Below, in pieces: positions 21,096 to 29,897 of a DNA stretch of 35,774 bases. How positions within the stretch are numbered: the first letter of the stretch is position 1; every line of letters starts with the position of its first letter. The notes beneath the pieces are model-generated. The model searched no databases. It was not told where the DNA came from and saw only the letters and a program-made list of their open reading frames with translations. This stretch comes from a virus. The position numbers were made by a program, and so were the translations under genes. The stretch covers positions 1 through 35,774 of the IMG/VR virus record IMGVR_UViG_3300021961_000011; one strand, 5' to 3'.

Positions 21096-22730
21096 ATGCC
21101 ATTGGTTCAGCTTGCTCCCTTCAAGGCCCCGCGAAGGGCCGCCGCCTCTAGCGTCGCGCAGCCTTATGTCGTTCCTGCGCCAACGGGTGGTTTGAACTGG
21201 CGTGATCCGATCAGCGCAATGTCGCCAGCCGACGCGCTGGTGCTGACTAACTTTATCCCTAAGCAGCAGGGCGTTGAACTGCGTCGCGGATACCAAGCGT
21301 ATTCAGATGCTGTGACGGTTGGCGGCGTTGCGCAGTCGGTTGAGTCTGTGTTCGGATATCGAGCACCGAATCCGGCTGACGACAAAGTGTTCATGGCAAC
21401 TGCCGGCAACATCTATGACGTGACTTCTGGCGGCACGCCAGTGGTGGCCGTTACTGGTACTGGCAGCGACGCGGACGAGTGGTGGACGACGCAGTTCTCC
21501 ACGCCGGCAGATACGTTCCTTTTGGCCGTGTCACCTGGTGCTGGGTACTGGACGTACAGCACGACGACCGGGTGGGTTGATCAGACAAATAACATCAACC
21601 CTAGTGGCCCTGGCGGTTCGTCTATTCCGCTGACGGTTCGCACGGTTGCTGTATGGAAACAGCGTGTCTGGTTCACGTTTGAAGAAGAATCGCAGGTTCT
21701 GTATCTGGACACGGTCAACGCAATCACCGGAACAGCGACGTTTTTTCCAATGGGATCGACGCTGCGCAACGGTGGCTATGTCTCTGCGCTAATCAACTGG
21801 ACCGTTGATGCTGGGTTCGGCATTGATGACTATCTAGTGGCGGTCGGCACCGAGGGCGATGTCGGCGTTTGGGAAGGCACAGACCCAACAAGCGCATCGA
21901 CGTTTGGTTTGAAAGGCGTCTGGTACGTTGGCCCAGTGCCTAAGCATGGCACCTACTTCACGCCGTTCGGCGGTGACGTGATGATTGTCAGCGAGTTGGG
22001 CCTGGTTCCCATGTCCAAACTCATCACGGGTCAATACTCGCAGGATGTGCAGTCTGGCGGCCCTGCTTCCAAGATTCAGTCGGTCTTTGCTCCGCTGGTT
22101 CGACGACTACGCGATGAGAAGTTCTTTGCGTGTTTTGTGGTGCCGACCTCCGACGTGCTGGTTGTGAAGTTGCCTGCTGATGGCGGCACTTATCGTCAGT
22201 TCGCGATGAACGTGACGACAGGCGCCTGGTGCCAGTTCTTGGGAATGCCGATGCGCAGCGCGTCTGTCATTGGCGGGCAATTGTATTTCGGCACCATCGA
22301 TGGTCTTGTCTCCAAAGGGTTGTTTGGCAACCTGGACGGCGTTGACTCTGTCGGTGCTGGCGGCACCTACGTTGAGGGCGAAATCCAGACCTCATTTCAG
22401 AACTACGGCACGCCTGCGCAACTCAAGAAATTTGGCATGGCGCGTCCGATCTTTATTGCGACTGCCGCGCCTGCGGTCAAGTTGGTCGTCAATACGCAGT
22501 ATCAATTTAATACTGTCGGCGGCTCGCCGTTCTTCTTCGATGAAGATAACGGCATCTGGGACGCAGGGATTTGGAACACATCCACCTGGGTCGGCCAGAA
22601 TACATATCAGGGTTGGTATGGGACAACCGGGTTGGGTTATTACGGTTCTCTGCGGATGAAGGTGCGCGGGTTGCCGGCAACAGTCTTCACGTCGGCACAC
22701 ATGCTGACTGAAACGGGTGGGGTGATGTAA
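21096..22730 (+). CDS. Tail hub / DNA-stabilisation protein (P22 gp10-like)
   Basis: 544 aa. It is beta-rich with repeated short blades (VFMATAGNIYDVT, VGTEGDVGVWEGTDPTS, LYFGTIDGLVSKGLFGN), as in the tail hub or packaged-DNA stabilisation proteins of short-tailed phages. The N-terminus carries a GGLNWRDPISAMSPADALVLTN segment, characteristic of this family as I know it. It ends with a TAATG overlap with the next gene. A ribosome site GGAG lies in the end of the previous gene. Confidence 0.83.
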   Translation: MPLVQLAPFKAPRRAAASSVAQPYVVPAPTGGLNWRDPISAMSPADALVLTNFIPKQQGVELRRGYQAYSDAVTVGGVAQSVESVFGYRAPNPADDKVFMATAGNIYDVTSGGTPVVAVTGTGSDADEWWTTQFSTPADTFLLAVSPGAGYWTYSTTTGWVDQTNNINPSGPGGSSIPLTVRTVAVWKQRVWFTFEEESQVLYLDTVNAITGTATFFPMGSTLRNGGYVSALINWTVDAGFGIDDYLVAVGTEGDVGVWEGTDPTSASTFGLKGVWYVGPVPKHGTYFTPFGGDVMIVSELGLVPMSKLITGQYSQDVQSGGPASKIQSVFAPLVRRLRDEKFFACFVVPTSDVLVVKLPADGGTYRQFAMNVTTGAWCQFLGMPMRSASVIGGQLYFGTIDGLVSKGLFGNLDGVDSVGAGGTYVEGEIQTSFQNYGTPAQLKKFGMARPIFIATAAPAVKLVVNTQYQFNTVGGSPFFFDEDNGIWDAGIWNTSTWVGQNTYQGWYGTTGLGYYGSLRMKVRGLPATVFTSAHMLTETGGVM

Positions 22731-23986
22731 TGGCTGAACTGACTGCTGATCAGCAGGCTCAAGCAAATCAGTTGCATGGCGCGGTTGGCTGGATTTATCC
22801 AGACACGTCAGACACTGCGTTCTGGAACAACTACTTCAACCCGACGCCGACGCTGACTGCCGACGAGCAGGCCAGCGGAATTTCCATTGGCCCGGCTGAC
22901 TCGAGCTACTACACGCGGCCTTTGCGCAGCGGAGCAAACTACGACACGGTCACGTCTGCGTATCAGGGCATTGGTCGCAGTAATTTTGGTGACGCGCCAA
23001 ATCAGATTGACCAGGAAGGGTTTGATTATTGGTTGAACCAACTGGATAGCGGTGCATTGTCGCCAAACGACTTCCAGTCTACGTTCAATAACAGCGTCAA
23101 TACGGTGCTGTCGCAGAATCCGAATAGCGATGTTTCCAAGTACGTCAGTTCGTACATGGCCGGCGCAAATCAACCCGGTTACGGGTCTGGTCCGTACCAG
23201 TCGAGCTTGATTCAGTCACTGCGCGGCGGATCTCCGGCCGCGCCTGTTTCTCCGACTGTGACGTTGCGCGCCAACAAGGCTAACGCAGCGCCGATTGACT
23301 TTGAAGCGTTTGGCAGCGGTAGCTTAAACAGCCCTGGCATGATTCAAACGGATGGCACTAGCGTAACGCCTGGAACAAAGACTGCTCAGACACCGTTGAC
23401 GAACAGGCCACCAAAGATTGAGACAACGGTTGAGGATTATCTGCCTTACGTTGTTGAGAACGTCAACGACTATCTCGGTTCGCAATCGAACGAAGATTTG
23501 GTCAATGCGGCTTACGAAAGCATTGGCCGCACTGACGTAGGAACAGCCCCGAATCAGATTGATCAGCAGGGCTACGATTACTGGACTGGGCAACTGGACA
23601 GCGGCGCATTAAGCCCAGCCGAGTTTCAACAGGCATTCAGCAACAGCGTGAATACTGTGCTGGATCAAAGCCCAGATGAGCCTGTTTCGCAGTACGTCAG
23701 CGACTACCTTGGCGGGCTAACCAATGACCAGCTAGTGCGCGAGGCGTATGCCGACATTGGGCGTGCTGGGATTGGATCTACTGCGAACACGATTGATCAA
23801 GAAGGCTATGACTACTGGACTGGGCTTCTTGATAGCGGTGTCTCGCCGGAAGACTTCCAAAAAGCGTTCTACGACTCAGTTGTGACGGTGCTTGGCTATT
23901 ACCCAGGCGAAGAGACGACAGCGGCCACAAAGACAGTGCAGCAAACCGCACCGACAACTGGACTTGTTCCTGGTGAAATGCCATGA
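22730..23986 (+). CDS. Virion protein with three DUF4214-like repeats
   Basis: 418 aa. Three related segments lie at about 75-129, 257-312 and 335-389. Each has the pattern AY-IGR...IDQEG-DYW...LDSG-SP-DFQ-F-SV. This resembles DUF4214, a domain often found in surface and secreted proteins where it is repeated. Between repeats 1 and 2 is a low-complexity linker of about 125 residues. It follows the tail hub and may be an internal or tail-associated virion protein. The start overlaps the previous stop (TAATG). Function unknown. Confidence 0.75.
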   Translation: MAELTADQQAQANQLHGAVGWIYPDTSDTAFWNNYFNPTPTLTADEQASGISIGPADSSYYTRPLRSGANYDTVTSAYQGIGRSNFGDAPNQIDQEGFDYWLNQLDSGALSPNDFQSTFNNSVNTVLSQNPNSDVSKYVSSYMAGANQPGYGSGPYQSSLIQSLRGGSPAAPVSPTVTLRANKANAAPIDFEAFGSGSLNSPGMIQTDGTSVTPGTKTAQTPLTNRPPKIETTVEDYLPYVVENVNDYLGSQSNEDLVNAAYESIGRTDVGTAPNQIDQQGYDYWTGQLDSGALSPAEFQQAFSNSVNTVLDQSPDEPVSQYVSDYLGGLTNDQLVREAYADIGRAGIGSTANTIDQEGYDYWTGLLDSGVSPEDFQKAFYDSVVTVLGYYPGEETTAATKTVQQTAPTTGLVPGEMP

Positions 23987-24423
23987 AACTTGTCACCGAT
24001 CAGTCTGAGCAGTACCCGGTCATCTGGCGCTGGATGAACAAGCACACGCGCCTGCCGTGGAGCACTGACTTGCGCACGATTGCCTCAATGCGCGATGACG
24101 GGTCGATTGCCTGCGCGGTTGGGTTTAATGCTTGGACGCATTCAAGTTGCTGGATGCACGTCGCATTTGATAGTCCGCATTCGCTGACGCGGCAGTTGTG
24201 GCGCGCCGCGTTTGAGTACCCGTTCGTGACGGTTGGCGTTGAGGCGGTCTACGGGTTGACGCCCAAGGATTTGCCTGACGCACTGAACATGAACGAGAAA
24301 TTAGGTTTCCGTCAAATTGCTGAGACGGTAGATTGCTACATGTTTGAAATGCGGGCGGACGAGTGCCGCTGGCTTAAGGAGAACGCTCATGGGCGGCAAG
24401 GGAAGCGCACCAGCCACGCCTGA
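23983..24423 (+). CDS. GNAT-like acyltransferase-fold protein
   Basis: 146 aa, with a GNAT-like ending: AAFEYPFVTVGVEAVYGLTP, then DALNMNEKLGFRQIAETVDCYMFEM. Such proteins occur among the internal virion genes of T7-like and related phages. The acetyl-CoA loop is not clearly visible, so the enzyme activity is uncertain. The start overlaps the previous stop by four bases (ATGA) and the 3' end overlaps the start of the next gene by 35 bases. Confidence 0.75.
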   Translation: MKLVTDQSEQYPVIWRWMNKHTRLPWSTDLRTIASMRDDGSIACAVGFNAWTHSSCWMHVAFDSPHSLTRQLWRAAFEYPFVTVGVEAVYGLTPKDLPDALNMNEKLGFRQIAETVDCYMFEMRADECRWLKENAHGRQGKRTSHA

Positions 24424-25684
24424 CTACGTCGGTGCTGCACAACTGCAAGGAGAGCTATCGAAAGAAGCTCTGAACATGCAGAACTATGCAAACCGGCCGG
24501 TTATCAATACGCCGTTCGGTTCGCAGACTTGGGGCACCAAGGCGATCACCGATCCGGCGACTGGGCAAGACGTTACGCAGTGGACGCAAAACACCACGCT
24601 TGCGCCGGGGCTGCAAAGCGCACTTGAGGCTCAGGTTGGTACGCAACTTGGTCGCAGCGAGTTGGCTGGCGGGTTTATGAACCGCGTGGTAGATGAATAT
24701 AGCCAGCCGTTCGACTACGCCGGTCTGCCTCAGATGGCAGAGTTGAGTGGGCCGTCGCAGTTGAGCACTGGCGTTGCTGACTACACGCCTGGTCTGACCA
24801 CCAGCTACAACTTTGGCAGTGCATTGCCTGAATTTGACTCGAGTTACCGGGACACGGTCGCAACTCAACTGATGCAGAAGATGCAGCCGGTGCATGACTA
24901 CCAGCAGCGGCAACTTGAGACGAAACTTGCCAATCAGGGGTTTGTTCAAGGATCTGAAGCATACAACCGCGCTCTGACAGAATTGGGCCAGCGTCAAGCC
25001 GCCGAGCGTTTCAACGCGCTGGATGCGTCTGGTGCTGAGGCGCAGCGTCTGTACAACATGCAGATGGGCACCGCTCAGGCCGGTTATCAGCAGAACCTTG
25101 GAGCGGCGCAGTTTCAGAATCAGGCACTGGGCCAGGCTGCATCGCTTGATCAGCAGCGCATGGCGGCTCAGAACGCTGCCTTGTCTCAGCAGCAGTCGCT
25201 CAACCAGCAATACGCCAACTATCAGAACCAGTTGCGTCAGCAGGCAATCGCTGAAGAGGCACAGCGTCGTGGCATGTCGCTCAACGAGATGAACGCGCTC
25301 CTGTCAGGCCAGCAGGTTCAGATGCCTCAGATGCCGTCGTTCAATCAGTCTGGTCGGGCTGAGACGCCAAACATCCTTGGCGCAACGCAGATGGGCTATG
25401 ACGCGCAGCTTGGTGCGTACAACGCCCAGCAGGCGGGCTTTAACAACCTGCTCGGTAGTGCGGCGCAGTTGGGCAGCGCCGCGTTTATGTTCTCTGACCG
25501 TCGGCTAAAGTCCAACATCGTCAAATTGGGTGATCACCCGATTGGCGTTGGTGTGTATGAGTACACGATGTTCGGCCAGCGCCAGGTTGGCGTGATGGCG
25601 CAAGAGGTGCAGAAGGTGCGGCCTGACCTGGTCAAGCGTCACGCCAATGGCTACCTGATGGTCGATTACGGAGGTCTGCAATGA
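24389..25684 (+). CDS. Virion protein with C-terminal S74 intramolecular chaperone domain
   Basis: 431 aa from the ATG at 24389, which has AAGGAGA upstream. The long middle is Gln/Ala-rich and helical (QNLGAAQFQNQALGQAASL, RMAAQNAALSQQQSLNQQY), suggesting a coiled or trimeric shaft. The C-terminal 63 residues match the peptidase S74 / endosialidase chaperone domain: a SDRRLKSN motif with Ser369 and Lys374 (the self-cleavage dyad), then YEYTMFGQRQVGVMAQEV and a terminal VDY. This domain trims itself off after trimer folding, so the protein is a tail or internal virion part that must trimerise. Confidence 0.85.
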   Translation: MGGKGSAPATPDYVGAAQLQGELSKEALNMQNYANRPVINTPFGSQTWGTKAITDPATGQDVTQWTQNTTLAPGLQSALEAQVGTQLGRSELAGGFMNRVVDEYSQPFDYAGLPQMAELSGPSQLSTGVADYTPGLTTSYNFGSALPEFDSSYRDTVATQLMQKMQPVHDYQQRQLETKLANQGFVQGSEAYNRALTELGQRQAAERFNALDASGAEAQRLYNMQMGTAQAGYQQNLGAAQFQNQALGQAASLDQQRMAAQNAALSQQQSLNQQYANYQNQLRQQAIAEEAQRRGMSLNEMNALLSGQQVQMPQMPSFNQSGRAETPNILGATQMGYDAQLGAYNAQQAGFNNLLGSAAQLGSAAFMFSDRRLKSNIVKLGDHPIGVGVYEYTMFGQRQVGVMAQEVQKVRPDLVKRHANGYLMVDYGGLQ

Positions 25685-26073
25685 ATAACGATGCAATGCT
25701 CTACGACTACCTGTTGCAGATGGGCGCGATGCGCCCTGAGCAGGACGAACTGAAGCGCAAGCAGGCAATGGTTGATGCGCTTCGTCAAGGTGCAATGACC
25801 CCGCAGCAGGGCCAGATGATTGGCAAGCACTACGTCGGACCTGGCATTGCCGGCGCGTTGGGGCAGCTTGGTCAGGCTTACTTTGCCAAGCAGGGACAGG
25901 GCGAGGTTAATAGGGCAATGTCAAACCCTAATTTCAACCCTGCATTGCCGGAAGGTCCAAACAATGTCGCCGGCCTAAATCAGCGCCAGCGCAAAATGCT
26001 TGAAGACCTTCGCCGCCGGAGCATGCTTGGACAGTCTTCTGATATGTCTATGACCGGAGAGGGGTATTTGTGA
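25681..26073 (+). CDS. Small Gln/Gly-rich virion protein
   Basis: 130 aa. The N-terminus is helical (MLYDYLLQMGAMRPEQDELKR), followed by a Gly-rich hydrophobic segment (YVGPGIAGALGQLGQAYF) and a basic tail with RQRKMLEDLRRRSM. It overlaps the S74-domain gene by four bases (ATGA) and the next gene by one. It belongs to the run of internal virion genes and may be an ejection or assembly factor; nothing more can be said. Confidence 0.7.
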   Translation: MNNDAMLYDYLLQMGAMRPEQDELKRKQAMVDALRQGAMTPQQGQMIGKHYVGPGIAGALGQLGQAYFAKQGQGEVNRAMSNPNFNPALPEGPNNVAGLNQRQRKMLEDLRRRSMLGQSSDMSMTGEGYL

Positions 26074-27209
26074 TGGCAACGCCGTATGAGCAGTTGTCAA
26101 TGGAGCAAGTTGGCAACTATGACGAAGAAGGGCTTCGCCGCCTTATTCAAGCCAGGCTTGCGCAGGCTCCGCAGCAGATGCCTATTGCCCAGCCGCAACC
26201 TGCTCCGCAGGCAGCACCGCAGCGGGCGTTACCGTTGGCGATGGATTCGATGCAAGCAACAATGCCGCGATCGCTGCGTCTGCGTCAGCAGATTGCAGAG
26301 CTTGAAGGGCAGGGCGCAGGTGATGATGGCGGCATGTCGCTGCTGAATGCGCTTGCTGCCGGCTACGCAGGTGAGCAATACGCTCCTGTGCAGGCGCACT
26401 TTTTAAAGCGCGCGATGGCGATGTCGCCCGAGAACCGCACGAAAGCTCAGATTGCAAGGTTGTCTCGAGAGGCCGAGATTGCGGATCGGCAAGAAGGCGC
26501 GGCAGCCCTTCTGCGTGAGCGGATTGAAGAGCAGCAAAGGCGTGATAGAGAAAGGGCTGACGAAAGAGAACGTCAAAGAGCTTGGCAGCAAAATTTCCAA
26601 GAACAGGGCCAACAACAGTTGCAAGCATACCGTGAGGCGTTGCTCGCATTGAGAACGCCTCAAGCGCCTCCCTCTCCAGAAAATCAACCAGCGCCTCAAG
26701 CAAACATCATTAAGTCAGACATTGCACCAGACACCGCAATGGGCATAAGGGGTAAATGGGAAAATTTTTGGAATAAGGTTGGCGATGCAGTCAATGCTGG
26801 CGATCCGCAAGACGCAAGCAGGCAGGCAACGGAGCAACTTAGCGCATTGGCAAACTCAACGCGCACAGTTCTGCAAGAGGCCGTGCCAGGAAGGCCGTCA
26901 AATTATTTGGTTCAGTTGTTTAATGCTCAAGCAATTGAGCCAAATCAATTGTTTGTTGGAAAAGGTACTGCAATTAACCGAATTTCAGCGGTTCAGGGAA
27001 TTCTTGACAACGGCATTCAGGCTCAAAGTTCTATTTTGCAGAACCCTGCTGCTTACACAAAATCGCACGTTTCTAATGCCGCAATCAAGTTGCAACAACT
27101 CAAGCAACTGAAAGCGGAATACAACGCGCTTGGGTCGGTTTTGTCTGGAAGCAGTCAAAAAGAAAGACTTGAGTTTTTGCGCAAGAAACACGGAAGGGCA
27201 CCACAATGA
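26073..27209 (+). CDS. Gln-rich internal virion protein (putative)
   Basis: 378 aa from ATG at 26073, which overlaps the previous stop (TGATG) and has GAGAGGGG upstream. Helical, with a long Arg/Glu/Gln-rich coiled region near residues 140-190 (RIEEQQRRDRERADERERQ), Pro/Gln linkers, and a C-terminal helical domain. Such composition, and the position before the very long 892-aa protein, suggest an internal core or DNA-ejection protein. From about 26500 the sequence becomes richer in A and T than the earlier head genes. Confidence 0.7.
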   Translation: MATPYEQLSMEQVGNYDEEGLRRLIQARLAQAPQQMPIAQPQPAPQAAPQRALPLAMDSMQATMPRSLRLRQQIAELEGQGAGDDGGMSLLNALAAGYAGEQYAPVQAHFLKRAMAMSPENRTKAQIARLSREAEIADRQEGAAALLRERIEEQQRRDRERADERERQRAWQQNFQEQGQQQLQAYREALLALRTPQAPPSPENQPAPQANIIKSDIAPDTAMGIRGKWENFWNKVGDAVNAGDPQDASRQATEQLSALANSTRTVLQEAVPGRPSNYLVQLFNAQAIEPNQLFVGKGTAINRISAVQGILDNGIQAQSSILQNPAAYTKSHVSNAAIKLQQLKQLKAEYNALGSVLSGSSQKERLEFLRKKHGRAPQ

Positions 27210-29884
27210 GCCTGACACCTCAAGAGCAGCAAGAGCTTCGAGAGCTTGAAGAGCTTGACCGGCTTGAGCGCGCGGCTAAAGAGCCTGCGCGTCGCGGTCC
27301 AGTGAATGCCGCATTGATGGGCGCAAACACCAAGATTGCAAACATTCTTGGGACTCCTGGAGACTTGAGCACTGCGGCAGCAGGATATTTGGGCCACAAA
27401 CTTGGACTTTTTGATCAGCCTCTTGATCTTGAGGATTCTTGGATCGGGTCTGCTGCGATCAAAAGAGGGCTTGCGAAACTTGGCGTTCCTACCTATCAAA
27501 ACGTAGAAGAACTTAACAAGTCAGATCGACCCTTTGCGGTCGGCGGTGAAACGCTTGTTGGTTCTGTCGGGGCCGGCGGCGCGGCAATGAAGGCAACATC
27601 TGCGCTGCCCAAAGCGTTGATGGACCCTGTAACGCGCATGATACAAACGGCGCCCGGTCGCTTTGCTGCTACTGAGCTTGGCCTTTCTGCTGGTTCTGCT
27701 GCAGGCGCGGCTGGCGCTGAGAAAGTCGCGCCAGGAGACCCTTATGCTCGTTTTTTAGGTGAAGTTGGTGGTGGTTTTGCAAATCGAACCAATCTTCTTT
27801 CATCAGCTTATTCATCTGGAAAAGACAATGTCGGGCGCGCTTTGTCGTCGGTTTCTAAAGCAGGGCGCGAACGGCAGGCTGCAAATATCGTTCAGGAAAT
27901 TGTCAGCAAGACAGGCGAGGACAAGTCAGCAATCATTAATGCCTTGCGGTCGCCTGATCAGTTTAACCTTGGATTGACTTCTGGGCAGCAGACTGCAAGC
28001 CCGGCTCTTCTTGCCGTTGAATCAAGGCTTGCCAAGCAAAGTCCGCAATTTGCGGCACAAGCTCAAAGCAACATCCCCCGCGCGTTTGGCGAACTTCAGC
28101 AGGCCGGTCAGGGCGTCGTCAGGACTGGCGACGCAATGGATTTAACACGCGCCGCACAGGAGCGCGTTGGCCGCACGCAAGGTCTTGCAAGAGCGCGAGC
28201 CGCTGCTGCTCAACAGCAGGCAGGGCAGGCGCGTGAACAGGTCGGCAATGTAAACCGCGCTGGTATGACTCAGGCAAGCGTCGAGGGAAGGGAAGCCCTT
28301 GAGACTGCTATGCGTTCTGCTCGAGATCAAGAAGGAGATCTTTGGAGGCAGATTCCGCGCGACCTCCCGGCTGAACCTACGAATGTGCTGGCTGCAAGGC
28401 AGGGAATCAGGGAAGAACTACTGCCAAACGAAACATTCCCGCAGCCTGTAGAGACATTCACTGGCGGTCTGGCAAGACAAGCTGATCAGGCTGTAGACAC
28501 TGGACTTATTGATGCAACTGGTCGCTCGATTACTCGACCTGGAGAGGCGCAGGTAACGTCTGGCGAACTACTGCGCCTTCGCAATCGCGCGCTGACAGAG
28601 CAAAGAAGTGCTGAAGCTCGCGGAGATTTCCAGCTTGCGCGGCAAATGAGGCTCATTTCTGAGGGTGCGCTTAACGATCTGAATGCGTTGCAAAATGCAG
28701 CAATTGATCCGGCGCGCGCATTCTCAAGAGAATTGAATCAGAACTTTACTCAAGGCTTTGGCGGCAAAGCACTTGCAACGGATCGTGCAGGTGCCCCGCG
28801 TATAGCGCCTGAAACAACTCTTGAGCGTGCTTTTGGGTCCGGTGGTGCTGGCGGCGATGTTCGCATGCGTCAACTGGAGGATGCGGCCAGGTTTGGCGGT
28901 CAAGCAGATGCCATGATTAACGCGCAGGACAGGTTCCTGAGAGGCGCTGTTCAGAGTGCAATTGACCCGAATACAGGACGCGTTAATCCGCAGAAACTGG
29001 CAGAGTTTAGAAACAAGAACTCAATGATTCTTGAGCGTTTCCCGCAGTTGCGCGACCAGTTGGCAAATGCCGAAACAGCCGAGCGCGCAATGCTCAGGAT
29101 CACGGCCAGCACAGATAAAGCCATCGAAAACGCAGGCCGCTCTGTGATCGCTCAAATCGCTGGCGTTGAGAACCCGGCAATGGCGGTCACGCAAATCTTG
29201 CGTGGCAAAAATCCTGTTGGCGACTACGACTCTTTGGTTCGATCGGCAAGTCGCGCAGGGCCGGAAGCTATTGCAGGATTGCGGTCAGCCACGCTTGAGT
29301 CTGTGTTTACGTCTGCAACGCGCGGCGATGGGACATTGGACTTCGCGCGTTTGAATCAATTGCTGAACAGGCCGGCAAGCCTGCAACAAGGTTCGCAAAG
29401 CCTGTTTGAAACGATGTCAAGGACAGGCGTTCTTGATCAAGCCGCGTCGCAACGGTTGAACACAATTATCGAACGGGCAGCGACTCTTCAACGGGCAGCC
29501 ACAACGCGCTCAGACATTGATAAGCTAGTCGGTGAGCCTGACATGCTCTCCAATTTCTTGCAGCGCGTTGTGGGCGCAAACATTGGAGGCGCGTTGGGTC
29601 AAGGCAGTGGCGCTCCTTTGGTCGCGGCAGGCGCAGGTTCCAAATTGGTTCGGAACTTCTTTGACAAACTGCCTGCTGCAAAGGTGACGGAAATCTTGAA
29701 AGAAGCGGCTAACAATCCTGCACTCATGGCGAATTTGCTAGAGAAGCCGACAAGCATTCAAAAGCAACGAGAACTGCTGCGCCAGTTGAACGGTTTCTTG
29801 GTGAATGCAGGTATTGTTGCAACAGGGGAACTGCAAGAGGATCGTAGGCCGCTGCAAAAGTCAGTTGATGCCTACGCTCAGTGA
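27206..29884 (+). CDS. Large internal virion / DNA-ejection protein (putative)
   Basis: 892 aa, the longest gene. It starts with Glu/Leu-rich helix (EQQELRELEELDRLER), then has Gly/Ala-rich hydrophobic segments (LVGSVGAGGAAMKATSALP, LGLSAGSAAGAAGAEKV) that could insert into the host membrane, long helical regions, and a C-terminal RNFFDKLPAAKVTEILKEAA part. No lysozyme or transglycosylase motif is seen. Large helical proteins at this place in short-tailed phages are ejected with DNA and form a channel across the cell wall. Base composition is less GC-rich than the head genes. The start overlaps the previous stop (ATGA). Confidence 0.73.
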   Translation: MSLTPQEQQELRELEELDRLERAAKEPARRGPVNAALMGANTKIANILGTPGDLSTAAAGYLGHKLGLFDQPLDLEDSWIGSAAIKRGLAKLGVPTYQNVEELNKSDRPFAVGGETLVGSVGAGGAAMKATSALPKALMDPVTRMIQTAPGRFAATELGLSAGSAAGAAGAEKVAPGDPYARFLGEVGGGFANRTNLLSSAYSSGKDNVGRALSSVSKAGRERQAANIVQEIVSKTGEDKSAIINALRSPDQFNLGLTSGQQTASPALLAVESRLAKQSPQFAAQAQSNIPRAFGELQQAGQGVVRTGDAMDLTRAAQERVGRTQGLARARAAAAQQQAGQAREQVGNVNRAGMTQASVEGREALETAMRSARDQEGDLWRQIPRDLPAEPTNVLAARQGIREELLPNETFPQPVETFTGGLARQADQAVDTGLIDATGRSITRPGEAQVTSGELLRLRNRALTEQRSAEARGDFQLARQMRLISEGALNDLNALQNAAIDPARAFSRELNQNFTQGFGGKALATDRAGAPRIAPETTLERAFGSGGAGGDVRMRQLEDAARFGGQADAMINAQDRFLRGAVQSAIDPNTGRVNPQKLAEFRNKNSMILERFPQLRDQLANAETAERAMLRITASTDKAIENAGRSVIAQIAGVENPAMAVTQILRGKNPVGDYDSLVRSASRAGPEAIAGLRSATLESVFTSATRGDGTLDFARLNQLLNRPASLQQGSQSLFETMSRTGVLDQAASQRLNTIIERAATLQRAATTRSDIDKLVGEPDMLSNFLQRVVGANIGGALGQGSGAPLVAAGAGSKLVRNFFDKLPAAKVTEILKEAANNPALMANLLEKPTSIQKQRELLRQLNGFLVNAGIVATGELQEDRRPLQKSVDAYAQ

Positions 29885-29897
29885 TTAAGGAGTAAAC

